Source of the DNA: Pseudomonas sivasensis
GTDB taxonomy: Bacteria; Pseudomonadota; Gammaproteobacteria; Pseudomonadales; Pseudomonadaceae
Direction: 5' to 3'
DNA: 64,000 bases
Assembly: GCF_013778505.1 (NCBI RefSeq)
Contig: NZ_JAAOWU010000016.1
Location: 1 to 64,000, forward strand
The translations under genes were made by a program, and so were the position numbers. The notes under the pieces are model-generated. The model saw only the letters and a program-made list of their open reading frames with translations. It ran no database searches and was not told where the DNA came from. How positions within the stretch are numbered: the first letter of the stretch is position 1; every line of letters begins with the position of its first letter. This document shows positions 61,439 through 64,000 of the stretch, one piece after another.

Positions 61439-62623
61439 TCAAACTACCGCAGGACGCAGCGAATAGGTCTTCAATTGGTGGGCGAAATCCCGCAGGGACT
61501 GGATGCCGCTGGCCTCGGCCTCGTGCACCCATTCCTTAATGGCGGCGAGCATATCGTGGCCGTTGGTGCTGGTCTTGAGCCAGATCTGCTGCAATGCCAG
61601 GCGCTTTTCGTAGATCACTTTCAAGGCCTGGCTGTGTTCCAACATGCTTTGGATGCGTAGGTGGTGGCGGTCATCCAGCAGGCTGGTTTCCCGCGACAGC
61701 AGGCGTTTGGCCCGGTGGAACTGGTGGCGCACCGAGTGATCGACCTTTTCCAGCTCCTGCTTGACCAGCGGGCCGATCACCAACTTGCGGTACTGGGCCA
61801 TGATCTGGAAGCGGTTGTTGAGGATCGCCATGGCAGTGTCCATGTCCAGATGGCCTTTGCCCTCGACGCGATGAGCAATCGGCGCCACACGCTGGACCTT
61901 GGCCAAGCGCAGGAAACTGAACAGCTTGATCCACGCCCAGCCCAGGTCGAACTCCCACTTCTTAACCGACAGCTTGGCCGAGTTGGGATAGGTGTGGTGA
62001 TTGTTATGCAGCTCTTCGCCGCCGACGATGATGCCCCACGGCACCAGGTTGGTCGCCGCGTCACGGCATTCGAAGTTGCGATAGCCCACGGCATGGCCCA
62101 GGCCGTTGATTACGCCGGCGGCCCAGAACGGGATCCACATCATCTGGATCGCCCAGATGGTGATGCCGATGGTGCCGAACAGCAGGAGGTCGATTACGCC
62201 CATGATCGCCACGCCCAGCAGCGGGTAGGGGGTGTAAATCTTGCGTTCGATCCAGTCATCCGGGCAGTTCTTGCCGTAGATGCGCAGGGTTTCGGGGTTT
62301 TCGGCCTCGGCGCGGTACAGCTCGGCACCTTTGCGCAGCACCGTGGACAGGCCCTTGATCACAGGGCTGTGCGGGTCGTCGACGGTTTCGCACTTGGCGT
62401 GGTGCTTGCGGTGGATAGCGGTCCACTCGCGGGTGTTCTGCGCCGTGGTCAGCCACAGCCAGAAGCGGAAGAAGTGTTTCAGGCCGGCATTGAGCTCCAG
62501 GGAGCGATGGGCTGAATAGCGGTGCAGATAAACCGTGACCCCAACAATGGTCACGTGGGTCATCAACAGAGTGACTGCAACCAGTTGCCAGGCTGACAGG
62601 TCAAGAAAACCGTTGTACCACAT
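61439..62623 (-). CDS. desA: Membrane fatty acid (delta-9) desaturase DesA
   Basis: This 394-residue membrane diiron desaturase has three histidine boxes: H34-RYSA-H39, H71-RK-H74-H75 and H206-NN-H209-H210. Four membrane helices lie between them. The C-terminal helical extension (about 285-394) is typical of the bacterial type. The divergent PAS/GGDEF neighbour matches the arrangement of desA (PA0286) and PA0285 in P. aeruginosa, where DesA introduces a double bond into phospholipid acyl chains. The DNA between the two starts (62624-62789) holds both promoters. Confidence 0.92.
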   Translation of the reverse strand: MWYNGFLDLSAWQLVAVTLLMTHVTIVGVTVYLHRYSAHRSLELNAGLKHFFRFWLWLTTAQNTREWTAIHRKHHAKCETVDDPHSPVIKGLSTVLRKGAELYRAEAENPETLRIYGKNCPDDWIERKIYTPYPLLGVAIMGVIDLLLFGTIGITIWAIQMMWIPFWAAGVINGLGHAVGYRNFECRDAATNLVPWGIIVGGEELHNNHHTYPNSAKLSVKKWEFDLGWAWIKLFSFLRLAKVQRVAPIAHRVEGKGHLDMDTAMAILNNRFQIMAQYRKLVIGPLVKQELEKVDHSVRHQFHRAKRLLSRETSLLDDRHHLRIQSMLEHSQALKVIYEKRLALQQIWLKTSTNGHDMLAAIKEWVHEAEASGIQSLRDFAHQLKTYSLRPAVV

Positions 62624-62712
62624 AGGCTGTTTGGCCCTCTGATAAAGAAAAAAATAGCACCCGCATTATCACTGGCTTTAAGGATAAAACCAGTCACCGT
62701 TTCAGATAAGAC

Positions 62713-62738
62713 TTACAAGGTGTTTCCTAATCTATAAT
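62713..62738 (+). promoter_or_regulatory. Candidate promoter of the PAS/GGDEF gene
   Basis: A consensus -10 box TATAAT at 62733-62738 lies 51 bp before the ATG at 62790. The best -35-like hexamer, TTACAA at 62713, is only 14 bp away, so the -35 choice is uncertain. Confidence 0.4.
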
Positions 62739-62789
62739 CTCGGCGCGTTGTAGGACGATTCTGTTTTTTTAGTAAGGACTACTGGCCAT

Positions 62790-64000
62790 ATGCTGTTTTC
62801 ATACCGAGGTGCCCTGCGTGTGGGGCTGGTATACCTGCTGGTTTCGATTGTGTGGCTCCAGCTCAGCAATCAGATATTGATCAACTTTCTCGATGAACGG
62901 GGGGAGTTGGGGTATTGGCTGCAGATGCGCGGCTACGTGTGGGTGGCCCTGAGTGCCTTGGCCATTTACTTCTTATGCGCGCGCTTTGCCCGGGCCCAGC
63001 AGTTGCAGCAACCCCTGAAGGAAAACCTCGATCGGTTGCGCCAGGCGGCTGCGGTCTTCGACTGCACCCGTGAAGGCGTGTTGGTCACTGACACCAGGGG
63101 CCTGATCGTGCACGTAAACCGGGCATTCATGGAGATCACCGGCTACCAGCGCGCAGACGTCATGGGTCAGCAGCCCAGCCTGTTCAAGTCCGGGCGCCAT
63201 TCGTCGAATTTTTACCAGCAGATGTTCCAGACCCTGGAGCGCACCGGTGAATGGAGCGGAGAAATCTGGAACCGGCGCAAAAGCGGCGAGATTTATCCAC
63301 AGTGGCAAACCATCCGTGTGATTCACGATGACCAAGGCCACATCAGCCATTACGTTGCGGTGTTTTCCGACATCAGTGCCATCAAGGATTCCGAGCACGA
63401 GTTGGCGCACCTGGCGCATCACGATCCACTGACCGACCTGCCCAACCGCCTATTGTTCACCGACCGCGCCGAGCAGGCGCTGGCCTCGGCGCAACTGCAC
63501 AAACGCGGCTGCGCGCTGCTGTTGTTGGACCTGGACCACTTCAAGATTATCAATGACAGCCTTGGCCATAACGTCGGCGACCAGTTGCTCAAGCTGGTGG
63601 GCGAGCGGCTCAATACGCTGTTCGGCCCCGGTGTGACCCTGGCGCGACTGGGCGGCGATGAGTTCGCGGTGCTGGCGGAAAGTTATTCACAGGTGATGCA
63701 GGCGGCGGCATTGGCGCAGCGCATGCTGGACGTGATGAAGCAACCGTTCATCTTCGACGGTCATCAACTGTTTATCAGCGCCAGCATCGGCATCAGCCTG
63801 TTTCCCAACGATGCATTGAGCGCGGAACAACTGCTGCGCAACGCCGACTCTGCGCTGTTCAAGGCCAAAAGTGTGGGCCGCGAGGGCTATGCCCTGTACA
63901 CCGAAGAACTCACCGCCCACGCGCAGAACCGTGTGGAAATCGCCAGCGAACTGCGCCGCGCCCTCGACCAGCAGGAGTTGCGCGTCTACTACCAGCCTGT
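62790..64000 (+). CDS. Membrane PAS-GGDEF(-EAL) c-di-GMP protein, cut by window end
   Basis: The frame is open from the ATG at 62790 (Shine-Dalgarno sequence AAGGA) to the last base. Two N-terminal transmembrane helices (VGLVYLLVSIVWLQLSNQ; YVWVALSALAIYFLCARF) precede a PAS domain (AAVFDCTREGVLVTDTRG; NRAFMEITGYQ) and a GGDEF domain with ARLGGDEFAVL. The last residues visible (ELRRALDQQELRVYYQP) are the standard start of an EAL domain. It is thus a dual GGDEF-EAL protein like PA0285. The phosphodiesterase residues lie outside the window. Confidence 0.93.
   Translation, partial: MLFSYRGALRVGLVYLLVSIVWLQLSNQILINFLDERGELGYWLQMRGYVWVALSALAIYFLCARFARAQQLQQPLKENLDRLRQAAAVFDCTREGVLVTDTRGLIVHVNRAFMEITGYQRADVMGQQPSLFKSGRHSSNFYQQMFQTLERTGEWSGEIWNRRKSGEIYPQWQTIRVIHDDQGHISHYVAVFSDISAIKDSEHELAHLAHHDPLTDLPNRLLFTDRAEQALASAQLHKRGCALLLLDLDHFKIINDSLGHNVGDQLLKLVGERLNTLFGPGVTLARLGGDEFAVLAESYSQVMQAAALAQRMLDVMKQPFIFDGHQLFISASIGISLFPNDALSAEQLLRNADSALFKAKSVGREGYALYTEELTAHAQNRVEIASELRRALDQQELRVYYQP

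Overview
The window is a high-GC Pseudomonas chromosome segment, most likely from the Pseudomonas fluorescens group. This rests on the many REP/REPIN palindromes built on GTGGGAGGGGGCTTGCCCC-type arms, the Pseudomonas-type 5S rRNA, a tRNA-Arg(CCG), and familiar loci such as pgaABCD, gabDT and desA next to a divergent PAS/GGDEF gene. Gene identities come from reading motifs in the translated sequence; no database search was run.

Layout. 0-0.35 kb: the end of an rRNA operon with two tandem 5S genes, each followed by an intrinsic terminator. 0.4-2.9 kb: a decayed Fec-type iron-signalling locus (broken sigma factor, intact anti-sigma regulator, shattered TonB-dependent receptor). 3.2-5.1 kb: an amino-acid-type dCache chemoreceptor. 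5.1-10.7 kb: a complete mgoBCAD (pvf-type) operon on the minus strand (DUF3050 protein, AurF-like N-oxygenase, A-T-R nonribosomal peptide synthetase, SRPBCC protein), predicted to make a diazeniumdiolate signal of the leudiazen/valdiazen type. 11.0-15.7 kb: a GntR regulator divergent from a TauD-like dioxygenase and a TauABC-like transporter. 16.4-21.6 kb: a LysR regulator and an EmrAB-TolC-like pump. 22.4-27.3 kb: a DUF3142 protein and an unknown 719-residue exported protein, a family 39 glycosyltransferase and a DUF2789 protein. 27.4-28.0 kb: a RelE toxin-antitoxin pair. 28.1-33.2 kb: a MarR-regulated AaeXAB-like efflux operon with its own outer-membrane channel. 35.9-42.2 kb: pgaABCD for poly-N-acetylglucosamine, followed by a more AT-rich stretch of small orphan genes to about 43.7 kb.

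44.2-52.3 kb is an envelope island: an autotransporter with a beta-helix-like passenger flanked by seven predicted lipoproteins, including a CsgG/DUF4810/DUF799 trio and two similar lipoproteins on the opposite strand. The 3' end of one lipoprotein gene and its downstream REPIN have been duplicated in tandem. 52.5-55.4 kb: a VWA lipoprotein, an ECF sigma factor and a probable anti-sigma protein. 55.5-64 kb: tRNA-Arg, gabD-gabT, a REC-HDOD regulator, a PAS-GGDEF cyclase, the desaturase desA, and a PAS-GGDEF protein cut by the window end.

The strongest candidates for little-described biology are the CsgG-type lipoprotein/autotransporter island and the mgo signal operon, which has no visible target genes beside it. 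Other points of interest are the REPIN tandem duplication that captured a gene end, and several palindromic operators that sit exactly where the adjacent regulators would be expected to bind.
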